Part shown: positions 1 to 8,547 of the stretch, one piece after another | Numbering within the stretch: the stretch's first letter is position 1 | Layout of the letters: each line of letters begins with the position of its first letter | Assembly (NCBI RefSeq): GCF_020423045.1 | Contig: NZ_CP081943.1 | Coordinates: 4,402,001 to 4,466,000, forward strand | Direction of reading: 5' to 3' | From: Pseudomonas sp. MM213 | GTDB lineage: Bacteria; Pseudomonadota; Gammaproteobacteria; Pseudomonadales; Pseudomonadaceae | Length of the DNA: 64,000 nt | Made by a program: the position numbers and the translations under genes | The notes under the pieces: model-generated | Told to the model about the DNA's origin: nothing | Database searches by the model: none | What the model saw: only the letters and a program-made list of their open reading frames with translations

Positions 1-2
1 CC

Positions 3-1304
3 GATCAGTACGACGAGAGCTGGAATGGCATGGTCAAGCTGACCATGCTGGAGCGCTTCGGCAGCCTGAGCTGGATGAACGACTGGGCCGGCACGCCGTT
101 CCAGAACACCTTCCTGGTGCGTAAACCGCGCATGGACGCTGCGTTCATCGTCCAGGACGCCAGCGGCGCCGAAACCGGGATCAACGCCAGTTACCAGGAA
201 CGCGTCGATGCGCTGGGCGAAAGCTTTGCGAGCAACGCGCTGGTGTGCAAACACGTCAACAACCCTGCCAATACCTGGAAAGAAATGCTGCGCAACGATG
301 ACGGTGGCATCAGTCACTTCAGCGGCAGTTTCAAGGGCGTGGCCAATATCGAATTCAAACTGCAGCGCATCCGCGAGCAGCTGGACGAATGCCTTGAAGG
401 CCTGACCACGCACGGTCTGAGCACCTGGTATCACGCCGACGGTGACGGTGCCGCCGCTGCCAAGAAAGCCCAGGCGCAGATGATTCTGTCGACCCTGGGC
501 CGTCGCCCGGCGGTGCTCGGCGAACTCATCGATCAACTCGACATGCCGAGCGAAGAGGTGCGCGACCTGTACCTCAGCGGCGTGTACGAAACCGATGACG
601 AGCCAGCGGTCAGCGATGAGCCGGTCGCCCTGACACCGAGCCAGAGCCTGTACGGCAACGACGCCGGTTTCGATTTCGATTTCGGCGATGACGCCAGCCC
701 CGACAGCACACCGGCCAGCAGCAAGCCCCACACGCCGGTCCCGGAACTGCAAAGCAACGAACACCGTTTTGCCAAAGCGGCCTTCAAGGCCTGGGTCGCG
801 CACTTGCGCGAACTGACCACCCGGCAAAGCCTGCTCAACCTGCTGGGACTGGAAAAGGCCTTGCTCGAAGCGGTGGTCGACGAGCTGATCACTGCCGGTT
901 ATCGCCAGGACTTGCCGGGGCAACTGAGCCGCGCCGTCCTCAAGCGTGCCCAGAGCGGTGCGCGTCGCGATCAACTGGTCGAGCGCCAGGTACTGGAAGT
1001 ACAACGCGTGCTGCGCGATTTCGTGTCCTGGTTCGGCTACCTCCAGAAACCCGTGAGCGAGCGCCCACCTAGCCGGACCGGTGCCAAAGCGCCCTTGTTC
1101 TCGTTCTATACCGACATCGGTCCGGGACAGGTGCCGGAGTTGCCGCCGCAACCGGCGAACCAGGCGCAACGGTATCTCGGCGACTGGCTTTCGGGCCTGG
1201 CCTGTATCACGCAGGACAACGCCGGCCATGGTGCCGGTCGCGAAATCACCCCTGAACAGAACGAACGGCTGGGCCAAGTGCTCACAGCCTTCGCAGCGAG
1301 ATAA
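3..1304 (+). CDS. probable SrfC-family (putative virulence factor) protein, C-terminal part
   Basis: The reading frame is open from the first bases of the window, so the true start lies upstream; about 433 residues are visible. The visible part is soluble, has no membrane segment, and contains an aromatic/basic stretch (FGSLSWMNDW, then FQNTFLVRKPRM) near its beginning that I associate with the C-terminal part of the SrfC/Virul_Fac family. An acidic low-complexity linker follows (around residues 200-240, FDFDFGDD) before a helical C-terminal domain. The family's function is not established. The next gene starts 3 bases after the stop, so this is the upstream member of the operon. The family call rests on remembered motifs and on context with PpkA/Tag-like genes; a SrfB-like gene would be expected just upstream. 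Confidence 0.5.
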   Translation, partial: DQYDESWNGMVKLTMLERFGSLSWMNDWAGTPFQNTFLVRKPRMDAAFIVQDASGAETGINASYQERVDALGESFASNALVCKHVNNPANTWKEMLRNDDGGISHFSGSFKGVANIEFKLQRIREQLDECLEGLTTHGLSTWYHADGDGAAAAKKAQAQMILSTLGRRPAVLGELIDQLDMPSEEVRDLYLSGVYETDDEPAVSDEPVALTPSQSLYGNDAGFDFDFGDDASPDSTPASSKPHTPVPELQSNEHRFAKAAFKAWVAHLRELTTRQSLLNLLGLEKALLEAVVDELITAGYRQDLPGQLSRAVLKRAQSGARRDQLVERQVLEVQRVLRDFVSWFGYLQKPVSERPPSRTGAKAPLFSFYTDIGPGQVPELPPQPANQAQRYLGDWLSGLACITQDNAGHGAGREITPEQNERLGQVLTAFAAR

Positions 1305-1307
1305 GCA

Positions 1308-2333
1308 ATGCCAATTCGTGTCGACCTGCTCGCCTTAGAGCCCAATGTGCCTGGCCGGGCCTGCCTTACTGTGAAGAAATGGCAGGGTGGCGAAGAACAG
1401 CTGGAATTTTCCATTCAGCGTAACCAGGACGGTTTCTACCTCCAGGACCAACAGGCCTGGAGCAACAACCCGTTCTGGTTCAAGGTTTCGCGCTTCACTG
1501 TCGCCGCCAGTGGCGAAGCTCTTGAAGCCCAGGTCGGCCCGGAAGTGGTCGACCCGTTGCTGGAAGGCAGCGCCAACTCGCAATTCCAGATCGAACTGCG
1601 CGAGCAGAGCCTGGGGCATGCCGACAAAGGCGTGGTCCGGCCAGGCGTCGGGCTGTTGCCGTCCACGGCGGGTGGTCAGACGCGCTCGACGTATGGCGGC
1701 GCAGATTTGACCGCGCCAGCTGCACCAGCACCTGAGATTCCGGAAATCCCGGAACTGCCGGAATTGATCTTGCCCACCGCCGAGCCAGAAATCGAACTGG
1801 AATCGGTGCCCAACGAACGCGAATACACGCCTGCTCCGCCACCGGTGAAGAAGAGCAACAAAGGCCTGCTCGGCCTCGCGCTTGTGCTGGTATTGCTGCT
1901 GGCAGCAGCGGCCGGGTTCTGGTTCTACAAACGCACGCCGGCGCCTGCCCCGACGGTCGCGGCCGCCGCACCGGCCGGTGCCGACGCACAAGCCTGCACG
2001 CTGGAAAGCATGAACAGCCTGCCCGAGCTGACCTTCGTCCAGACCTGCATCAAGGCGGCACCCGACAGCGCCAAGCTGCTGGAAATCATCAACGAAGCCA
2101 AGGCCGGCAAACACTGCGGTGTCGCCCAGCGCCTGTACGCCAACCGTGCCCAGGCCGGTGACGCGCTGATCGCCAACGCCTATGCCCGCGAATACGACCC
2201 GAAATACCTGAAGGCCAGCGAGTGCTTCCCGGTAGCGGATAACGCCACCGCGGCCTACTGGTACGAAACGATCCTCACCCAGGACCCGAACAACGCCGAA
2301 GCCAAGCAGCGTTTCGAGGAGTTGCAGAAGTGA
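1308..2333 (+). CDS. single-pass membrane protein of the SrfC/vWA operon
   Basis: Protein of 341 residues with three parts. A soluble N-terminal domain of about 110 residues is rich in aromatic and acidic residues. A proline/glutamate-rich linker (EIPEIPELPELI) follows, then one strong transmembrane helix around residues 185-207, preceded by KKSNK and followed by YKR, which suggests an inside N-terminus. The C-terminal domain (about 120 residues) has paired cysteines and a final segment resembling a TPR/Sel1-type helical repeat (NATAAYWYETILTQDPNNAEA). It would place the N-terminal domain in the cytosol with the SrfC-like protein and the C-terminal domain in the periplasm with the vWA protein encoded next. 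The stop overlaps the start of that gene. I do not recognise the family. Confidence 0.75.
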   Translation: MPIRVDLLALEPNVPGRACLTVKKWQGGEEQLEFSIQRNQDGFYLQDQQAWSNNPFWFKVSRFTVAASGEALEAQVGPEVVDPLLEGSANSQFQIELREQSLGHADKGVVRPGVGLLPSTAGGQTRSTYGGADLTAPAAPAPEIPEIPELPELILPTAEPEIELESVPNEREYTPAPPPVKKSNKGLLGLALVLVLLLAAAAGFWFYKRTPAPAPTVAAAAPAGADAQACTLESMNSLPELTFVQTCIKAAPDSAKLLEIINEAKAGKHCGVAQRLYANRAQAGDALIANAYAREYDPKYLKASECFPVADNATAAYWYETILTQDPNNAEAKQRFEELQK

Positions 2334-4324
2334 TGCGTTCACCCGTGAGTCGTTTCCTGCTGAGCAGCGCTGCGTTGTTGGCGCTGTGCATCAGCCCGTT
2401 GTCCCAGGCTGATGACAAACCGCTGATCCAGGCCGGTAAAAAGACCTTGTTCCAACGTGTGCTGACCACCCCAGGCTGCAAGATCAGCCCGACGGCGGGG
2501 GGTGCCGCAGGCGAGGCGCAACCGGTGTTCAGCCGTTTCTACGTGTACGAACGTGCCCAGGCGGCGAACGCCGAGTGGCTGAAAGTCGGCCCCGACAGTT
2601 ACGGCAAAACCATTGGCTGGTTGCCTGCAAGCTGCACCACCGACTGGAAAATGCAGCTGACCCTGGCCTTCACCAACCCGGCCAACCGCGACCGGCTGCT
2701 GTTCTTCAAGGAACGCACCACGGTCGAAGGCATTCTCAATGCACCGGACCCGGTGAGCAAAGTCGCCCCGCTGCGCGCCACGTTGAAAAAGGGCAAGCAA
2801 GCACCCGGCGTGCTGGCCGAAGAACCTGAATACTTCGTCGACCTGCAAAAGCAGTTCTACCTGTTGCCCGTGCTCAGCGGCGAAGAAGTCATGACCGAAG
2901 CCGGTTTCCGCACGCGCCTGCTCAATGTCGCATCGGTCAGCAAGCCCGACGAAAAAGACACCAAGGGCGCGGCCGGCAAAAATGCGTCCGGCGGCAAAGA
3001 GGCCGAAGACAAGGCCGCCAGCCAACTGAAGGAATTCAGCGCGGCGGTGGTGTTTGTCATCGACTCGACGATTTCGATGGACCCGTACATCGACCGTACC
3101 CGCGAAGCTATTCGCAAGGTTTATCAGCAGATCGAATCGCAGAACCTCGGCAAGCAGGTCAAGTTCGGCATGGTGGCTTTCCGTTCCAATACCCAGGCGG
3201 TGCCGGGCCTGGAATACACCACCAAGATGTACGCCGACCCTACCAAGGTGAAAGACAGCGCCGACTTTTTCGCCAAGATCGCCGACCTCAAACAGGCCAA
3301 AGTGTCGAGCAGCAGCTTCGATGAGGATGCCTTTGCCGGCGTCATGGAGAGTATCGACAAGGTCGACTGGAGCCAATTCGGTGCGCGCTACGTGGTGTTG
3401 ATCACCGACGCGGGCGCTATCGAAGGTGACGACAAACTGTCGAAGACCGGTTTGAGCGCTGCACAGGTGCGCATTGAAGCGGCCAACCCGGGCGTGGCGA
3501 TTTACACCTTGCACTTGAAAACCCCGGCCGGGGTCAAGGATCACGCCAAGGCCGAGGCGCAGTACCAGAACCTGTCGACTTACCCAGGCACCAACACCTC
3601 GCTGTACTACCCGGTGAATGCGGGTGATGTGCAGGAGTTCGGGCGCAAGGTCGACGCACTGGCCACCGCGATCACTACACAGGTGAAAGCCGCCTACATG
3701 GGCGAAGACGCCATCGGCAGCGCGGCGAACGCCAAGCAGGACCCGGCCGAGAAGAAAATGCTCGAGGACGCCGCGCTGATCGGCCACGCCATGCAACTGG
3801 CCTATCTGGGCGAGAAGAACAACAGCAAGTCCCCGCCGGTGTTCAAGGCGTGGATCACCGACCGTGACCTGATCAAGCAGAACATCCCGACCACCGACGT
3901 GCGGGTGTTGCTGACCAAGTCCCAGCTCAGCGACTTGAGCGACGTGATGAAGAAGATTCTCGACGCTGCCAACGAAGGCCTGATTTCGCCGACGGAAATG
4001 TTCGACCGCCTGCGCTCGGTGGCCGCGACCATGGGCGCCGATCCGAACCAGCTCAAGCAGAACAACAACGCCAAACTGGCGGACATGGGCGTGCTCGGCG
4101 AGTACATCGAAGACCTGCCGTACCAGAGCGAAGTGCTGAACCTGGATGAAGAGACCTGGAAGAGCTGGGACGGTCTGGCGCAGGAGAAATTCATCCGTAC
4201 GCTCAACACCAAACTGCGGCACTACCAGCGTTACAACGCTGACGTCGACCGTTGGGTGGCGTTGGCCAAGGACAGCGATGCGCGGGACAACGTGTACCCG
4301 GTGCCTCTGGAAATGATGCCTTAA
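2333..4324 (+). CDS. secreted vWA-domain protein resembling the periplasmic half of PpkA
   Basis: Protein of 663 residues from the ATG whose A overlaps the TGA of the preceding gene; a GAGGAG Shine-Dalgarno site lies about 10 bases upstream, and a GTG one codon earlier is possible. A Sec signal peptide ends at ...SPLSQA. Next comes an SH3-like region (about residues 30-130; YVYERAQ, GWLPASCTTDW), a linker rich in Lys/Ala/Glu, then a vWA domain beginning near residue 235 with MIDAS motif DSTISM (one base of variation from the canonical DxSxS). The C-terminal 200 residues are helical. This layout matches what I recall of the C-terminal periplasmic part of the T6SS kinase PpkA, but no kinase domain is present here. 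It probably interacts with the TagR-like protein encoded downstream. Confidence 0.75.
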   Translation: MRSPVSRFLLSSAALLALCISPLSQADDKPLIQAGKKTLFQRVLTTPGCKISPTAGGAAGEAQPVFSRFYVYERAQAANAEWLKVGPDSYGKTIGWLPASCTTDWKMQLTLAFTNPANRDRLLFFKERTTVEGILNAPDPVSKVAPLRATLKKGKQAPGVLAEEPEYFVDLQKQFYLLPVLSGEEVMTEAGFRTRLLNVASVSKPDEKDTKGAAGKNASGGKEAEDKAASQLKEFSAAVVFVIDSTISMDPYIDRTREAIRKVYQQIESQNLGKQVKFGMVAFRSNTQAVPGLEYTTKMYADPTKVKDSADFFAKIADLKQAKVSSSSFDEDAFAGVMESIDKVDWSQFGARYVVLITDAGAIEGDDKLSKTGLSAAQVRIEAANPGVAIYTLHLKTPAGVKDHAKAEAQYQNLSTYPGTNTSLYYPVNAGDVQEFGRKVDALATAITTQVKAAYMGEDAIGSAANAKQDPAEKKMLEDAALIGHAMQLAYLGEKNNSKSPPVFKAWITDRDLIKQNIPTTDVRVLLTKSQLSDLSDVMKKILDAANEGLISPTEMFDRLRSVAATMGADPNQLKQNNNAKLADMGVLGEYIEDLPYQSEVLNLDEETWKSWDGLAQEKFIRTLNTKLRHYQRYNADVDRWVALAKDSDARDNVYPVPLEMMP

Positions 4325-4334
4325 CGAGACGCCC

Positions 4335-5036
4335 ATGCTCGATATCAGGAACCTGCTGGTGCGCCGTGGTGAAGGCGCGCTGGCCCATCACGTGCGCCTG
4401 CCGCACTTGCAGATCGGCGGCGGGGAAATCCTCGCCATCACCGGCGAGAGCGGCAGCGGCAAAAGCACATTGCTTGAGGCCATCGGCCTGCTGCTGGCAC
4501 CGGTCGAGCTTGAGCGCTTTCGCTTGGGCGCAACGCAGGATCAGGACATCGCCCGACTGCTTGCCACGGATGATCAACCGGCTTTGGCGGCGGTGCGTTC
4601 GCGGCATCTGGGGTTCATTTTGCAAAGTGGCGGCCTGCTGCCGTTTCTGAGCGTGCGCGACAACATCAGCCTGCCGCGCCGTTTGCTCGGCATGTCGACA
4701 CACAGCGCGCACATCGACCACGCGGTTGAGGTGTTGCGCCTGCAAGGACTGCTGGATAAAAAGCCGCAGGCGCTGTCGATCGGCGAACGCCAGCGCGTGG
4801 CCTGCGTTCGCGCCATTGCCCATGAACCGCTGCTGCTGTTGGCGGACGAACCGACCGCCGCGCTCGACCCGCACAGCGCCCGGCGCCTGTTTGAATTGCT
4901 GCTGAGCCTGGTGTCGAGCATGGGCCTGAGTGCGCTCGTGGTATCCCATGACTGGGCCTTGTTGAAGGATTTCGGCTTGCCGCGACTCGGCGCTATCAGC
5001 CGCCAGGGAGAGACTCTGTTTGAACCGATGGACTGA
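4335..5036 (+). CDS. ABC transporter ATP-binding protein, LolD/MacB type (TagT-like)
   Basis: Protein of 233 residues with all ABC ATPase motifs: Walker A GESGSGKST (about residues 35-43), Q-loop region (FILQSGG), a variant signature LSIGERQR in place of LSGGQ, Walker B LLLLADEPTAALD and the switch histidine in VVSHDW. The size and the EPTAALD-type Walker B place it with the LolD/MacB/FtsE group that drives mechanotransmission rather than bulk import. The gene starts 10 bases after the vWA gene and overlaps the permease gene by 17 bases, so the two are translationally coupled. With the SUMF1-fold gene it reproduces the tagT-tagS-tagR order of T6SS clusters. Confidence 0.9.
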   Translation: MLDIRNLLVRRGEGALAHHVRLPHLQIGGGEILAITGESGSGKSTLLEAIGLLLAPVELERFRLGATQDQDIARLLATDDQPALAAVRSRHLGFILQSGGLLPFLSVRDNISLPRRLLGMSTHSAHIDHAVEVLRLQGLLDKKPQALSIGERQRVACVRAIAHEPLLLLADEPTAALDPHSARRLFELLLSLVSSMGLSALVVSHDWALLKDFGLPRLGAISRQGETLFEPMD

Positions 5037-6243
5037 CCGACTGCGCCTGCTGGGCACCCTGGCCCTGCAAGACCTGTGGCACGACCGCAAGGTGTCGCTG
5101 TGCATCGCTGCGTCATTGGTGGCGGTGATCGCGCCGTTGCTGCTGCTGTTCGGCCTCAAGCACGGGGTGGTCAGCCAGTTGCAGGACGAACTGCTGCGCG
5201 ACCCGCGCAACCTTGAAGTGAAGATGCTCAGCAACGGCAACTACGACAGTGCCTGGATCGAGCGTCTGCGCCAGCGTCCCGAGACCGGTTTTGCCCTCGG
5301 CCAGACCCGTTCGCTCAACACCCAGGCGGATTTGCTGATCGGCATGCAACGCTTCGTCGAAGGCGCGGAAATCATCGCCACCGAACCCGGCGACCCGCAA
5401 CTGAACCTGCCGGAACTCAACCCCACCGGCGATCAAGTGATCCTCAGTGCCCGCGCCGCGCAACGCTTGCAGGCCAAGGTCGGCGATCGCGTGCAACTGC
5501 GCGTGCTGCGTCGTCTGGAAGGCGTGAATGAGCGCGGCGAGATGTCGCTGAGCGTGCTGGCGATTCTCGATGGCGCCCGTTTCGGCCGCGCCGCCGGGTT
5601 TGTCGCCCCGCCGTTGCTGCTGGACCTGGAGCGCTTTCGCGATGGCTATCAGGTCAGTGCGTTCGGCATCACCACCGGCAAGCCTCTGGGTGATCTGCAA
5701 CCGCTGTATGCCCGCGCTCGCGTGTATGCACACGACATCGACCAAGTGGCGCCGCTGGAGCGCTGGCTCAACGAACAACACATCGAGACGTCGAGCCGAC
5801 TGGCCGACATCGACAACGTCAAAGCCATCAACCATGTGCTGGGGCTGATCTTCGGTGTTATTGCCCTGGCGGCATTGATTGGCTGTGTGGCGTCGATGGT
5901 CGGCGCGTTCCTGGCCAACATCGACCGCAAGCGCAAAAGCCTCGCGGTCCTGCGCCTGCTGGGGTTCAAGCGCACGGCGGTCGCCGGTTTCGTGGTCGTG
6001 CAAGCGCTGTTGCTGAGCCTGGCCGGCTACCTCGGCGGATTGGGGTTTTACGCTGTCGGCAGTCATCTGTTCGACTACTTGCTCGGCAGCAGCCAGGCCA
6101 CCGGCACCTTTGTCTGCCACATCACACTCTGGCATGGCCTCGCCGCCCTGCTTCTGACCTTTCTGGTCGCTACACTGGTGGCCGTGATCGGCGCCGTGCG
6201 CGCCATCAGCATCCAACCTGCGGAGAGTCTGCGTGAGCTATAA
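5020..6243 (+). CDS. ABC transporter permease, FtsX/LolE/MacB type (TagS-like)
   Basis: Protein of 407 residues starting at a TTG (product begins MNRWTDRL), supported by an AGGGAG site 9 bases upstream; it overlaps the ATPase gene by 17 bases. One N-terminal transmembrane helix (about residues 26-48) is followed by a large periplasmic MacB_PCD-like domain of roughly 220 residues. Three C-terminal helices follow (about 275-300, 325-347, 370-395), the classic topology of mechanotransmitting permeases. The last helix-loop ends with the ISIQPAESLREL-type tail seen in FtsX-family proteins. It probably forms a homodimeric inner-membrane unit with the ATPase. Its substrate or signal is unknown; by analogy with TagTS it would relay an envelope signal. 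Confidence 0.88.
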   Translation: MNRWTDRLRLLGTLALQDLWHDRKVSLCIAASLVAVIAPLLLLFGLKHGVVSQLQDELLRDPRNLEVKMLSNGNYDSAWIERLRQRPETGFALGQTRSLNTQADLLIGMQRFVEGAEIIATEPGDPQLNLPELNPTGDQVILSARAAQRLQAKVGDRVQLRVLRRLEGVNERGEMSLSVLAILDGARFGRAAGFVAPPLLLDLERFRDGYQVSAFGITTGKPLGDLQPLYARARVYAHDIDQVAPLERWLNEQHIETSSRLADIDNVKAINHVLGLIFGVIALAALIGCVASMVGAFLANIDRKRKSLAVLRLLGFKRTAVAGFVVVQALLLSLAGYLGGLGFYAVGSHLFDYLLGSSQATGTFVCHITLWHGLAALLLTFLVATLVAVIGAVRAISIQPAESLREL

Positions 6244-7777
6244 ACGTTTTGGCTTGCTGTTGCCCCTGAGCCTGGGCTACTTGCTCGACGCTTCGGCGGC
6301 GGGCTGGGAAGAGAAGTATTACAACCCGATGCCCGAAGCCAGCGACGTCGTGTTGCCGATGCCGTGCGAAGGCTCGATGGTGTTTCGCAAGGTGTTCATT
6401 CCGGTCACCGGACCGCTCGACGACTACCCGATCAACATCGGTCAGGACGGCGCGGAATACGGCTATGTCGAACAGACTCGACCGACGTTTATCGCCGGCA
6501 GTTTCACCGGCGCCAAGAACGACAAATCCCGCTACTACCTGATGGCCAAGTACGAGATGAGTCAGTTGCAGTACGCCGCCCTGACCGACGAAACCTGCCC
6601 CACCGCCGCGACCAAGATGCGCCTGCCGCAAGTGGCCGTGAGCTGGGTGCAAGCCGTCGAAGCGGCTGACAAGTACAACCTGTGGCTGCGCAAGAACGCC
6701 GCCGGCAAGCTCCCGAAAGAAGACGGCGCCCTGGGCTTCCTGCGTTTGCCGACGGAAGTCGAGTGGGAGTTTGCCGCGCGCGGTGGCCTGGAAGTCGGTG
6801 CGGCGGAATTCCGCGATACACGCTACCCGATGCCCGACGGCATCAACGCTTACGAGTGGTTCGCCGGGGCGCAATCGTCCAACGGCAAACTGCAGTTGTC
6901 CGGCCTGCAAAAGCCCAATCCGCTGGGCCTTCACGACATGCTCGGCAACGTTGACGAAATGATGTTCGAGCCGTTTCGCCTGAACAAACTCGACCGCCAG
7001 CATGGCCAGGCCGGTGGCTACGTCGTGCGCGGCGGCAATTACCTGACCGCCCAGGCTGACCTGCGCACCGCGTTGCGCAAGGAAGAGCCGTACTACAACG
7101 CCGAAGGCCAGGTAAAAAACAAGACCACCGGCCTGCGCCTGGTACTGGTCTCGCCGACCCTGACCTCTCGCGAACGCGTGGCCAGTATCGAAAACAGCTG
7201 GAAGAAACTCGGCACCGGCAGCAAGGAAACCGAATCCGCCGACAAAGGCACGGTTCAGTCGCTGAACACGCTGGCCTCGGGCGTTGAAGACAAAGCGCTC
7301 AAGGAAAAGCTCCAGGCCCTGGAAAACCAGCTGCGCGCCAGCAACCAGCAGCAGGAAGAAACCCGCGACCAGGCGATTCGCGCCAGCCTAAATCTGGGTG
7401 CGTTCCTGTGCACCAAGATGCTCGACGACGGCCAGTACGTGGATTTCCTGCAGAAAAACTACAAGCTCAATTGCGAAGCCGCCGAAAAAGACGCCAGTTG
7501 CGACATGCGCAAGGGCAAGCTCGACGAGCAGAAGGATCGCCTGCACAAACTCAGCCGTTACTACGCCAGCAGCCTGGTGGAGTCGGCGACGTTGTACGGT
7601 CAGCCGCTGCTCGAGGCACAGGTTCCGGTGATGGAAGAAATCATTACTCGCAACAAACAGCTTCAGGACCTCAAACCCTACTTGCGCACGCACTGGGCGA
7701 ATCAGAAGACCTTCCTGCAAAAACAGAAGATCGACACTGACGCCTGGCTGACCAGCTGCAAGACCGTCACTCAATAA
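6233..7777 (+). CDS. periplasmic SUMF1/FGE-fold protein without catalytic cysteines (TagR-like)
   Basis: Protein of 514 residues from a GTG preceded by CGGAGAG; it overlaps the permease gene by 11 bases. A Sec signal peptide ends near ...LLDASAA. Residues of about 30-310 form a formylglycine-generating-enzyme fold, recognised by LRLPTEVEWEFAARGG, NPLGLHDMLGNVDEM and VVRGGNYL. In active enzymes these end with a GFRC-type motif, but here the equivalent is TTGLRLVLV with no cysteine, and the usual GNVWEW tryptophan is replaced (GNVDEM). The protein is therefore probably a binding rather than an oxidising module, as for TagR, which acts on PpkA. The C-terminal 200 residues are coiled coil plus a helical domain with several cysteines. 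Confidence 0.82.
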   Translation: MSYKRFGLLLPLSLGYLLDASAAGWEEKYYNPMPEASDVVLPMPCEGSMVFRKVFIPVTGPLDDYPINIGQDGAEYGYVEQTRPTFIAGSFTGAKNDKSRYYLMAKYEMSQLQYAALTDETCPTAATKMRLPQVAVSWVQAVEAADKYNLWLRKNAAGKLPKEDGALGFLRLPTEVEWEFAARGGLEVGAAEFRDTRYPMPDGINAYEWFAGAQSSNGKLQLSGLQKPNPLGLHDMLGNVDEMMFEPFRLNKLDRQHGQAGGYVVRGGNYLTAQADLRTALRKEEPYYNAEGQVKNKTTGLRLVLVSPTLTSRERVASIENSWKKLGTGSKETESADKGTVQSLNTLASGVEDKALKEKLQALENQLRASNQQQEETRDQAIRASLNLGAFLCTKMLDDGQYVDFLQKNYKLNCEAAEKDASCDMRKGKLDEQKDRLHKLSRYYASSLVESATLYGQPLLEAQVPVMEEIITRNKQLQDLKPYLRTHWANQKTFLQKQKIDTDAWLTSCKTVTQ

Positions 7778-7811
7778 CAACACGTCAACACCGTCATCGA
7801 GGAGTTTCACC

Positions 7812-8543
7812 ATGTCGCGCAGCCTTTGGACTCGCTTCAAACTACAGATCGCATTCGTCGTTGCCGGCAGCCTGTTGCTGACTGGTTGCGCCAACACCGG
7901 CAGTTCGATGCTCGGCGGCAGCGACGGCGCAGACCCGCGTCTGACCCAGGGCAATGACGCGGAGTTCTTCAGCAAGTCCGGTTACCAGGCCTGCGCCGTC
8001 GGCGCCGGTGTCGGCATCCTCGGTTGCGCGCTGTCCAACAGCAGCAACAAGGCGGTCTGCGCCATCGCCGCCGGTATTACCGCGTGTGGCGTGGCCATGG
8101 GCGCGAACTATTATCTGGATCAACGTCGCAGCGAATACGCCGACACCTCCACCCGTCTGGCGAAGATGAACAGCGAAGTCGAGCAAGACACGCGCAATGT
8201 GATTGCCCGCACCGAGACCGCTCAGCAAGTGATCAAGGATGACCAGGCGCGTATCGCCAGGATCAAACAGGACATCGCCAGCAAAAAGGTCGACAAGACC
8301 AAAGCCCAGACGCAAATCGCCGAGATCGACAACAACATCGCAATCTTGCGCAAAGACCTCAGCAACATGCGCAAAAAAGTCACCGAGTACAGCAAAGTGG
8401 CCGATGCCGAACGCGCCCAAGGCTCCAGCGCCGAGATGAAGCAGGTGGATGTGAGCATTCTGAAAATGAACGAGAAAGTCGCTGCCTTGCAGAAGGAAGT
8501 CGACGGTCTCTACAGCCAGCGCTCCGCAATCACTCTGGGTTAA
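7812..8543 (+). CDS. outer-membrane-type lipoprotein with glycine-rich hydrophobic segment and coiled coil
   Basis: Protein of 243 residues with a lipoprotein signal peptide and lipobox LLTGC; alanine follows the cysteine, which favours sorting to the outer membrane. Around residues 55-97 there is a glycine/alanine-rich hydrophobic pair of segments (VGAGVGILGCAL and AIAAGITACGVAMGANYY) that resembles a glycine zipper. The remaining 140 residues are strongly predicted coiled coil with repeated K/E/Q/I heptads. It lies 34 bases after the TagR-like gene and 4 bases before a second lipoprotein gene. It could anchor the TagR-like protein, as TagQ does, although I see no clear sequence resemblance to TagQ. 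Confidence 0.75.
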   Translation: MSRSLWTRFKLQIAFVVAGSLLLTGCANTGSSMLGGSDGADPRLTQGNDAEFFSKSGYQACAVGAGVGILGCALSNSSNKAVCAIAAGITACGVAMGANYYLDQRRSEYADTSTRLAKMNSEVEQDTRNVIARTETAQQVIKDDQARIARIKQDIASKKVDKTKAQTQIAEIDNNIAILRKDLSNMRKKVTEYSKVADAERAQGSSAEMKQVDVSILKMNEKVAALQKEVDGLYSQRSAITLG

Positions 8544-8547
8544 GCAC

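Noticed and set aside
2339..4336. 665-codon open frame antisense to the PpkA-like gene
   Set aside because: The plus-strand frame has a signal peptide, a vWA MIDAS and operon spacing; the antisense product is compositionally odd (His/Val/Arg-rich) and reflects high GC at third positions.
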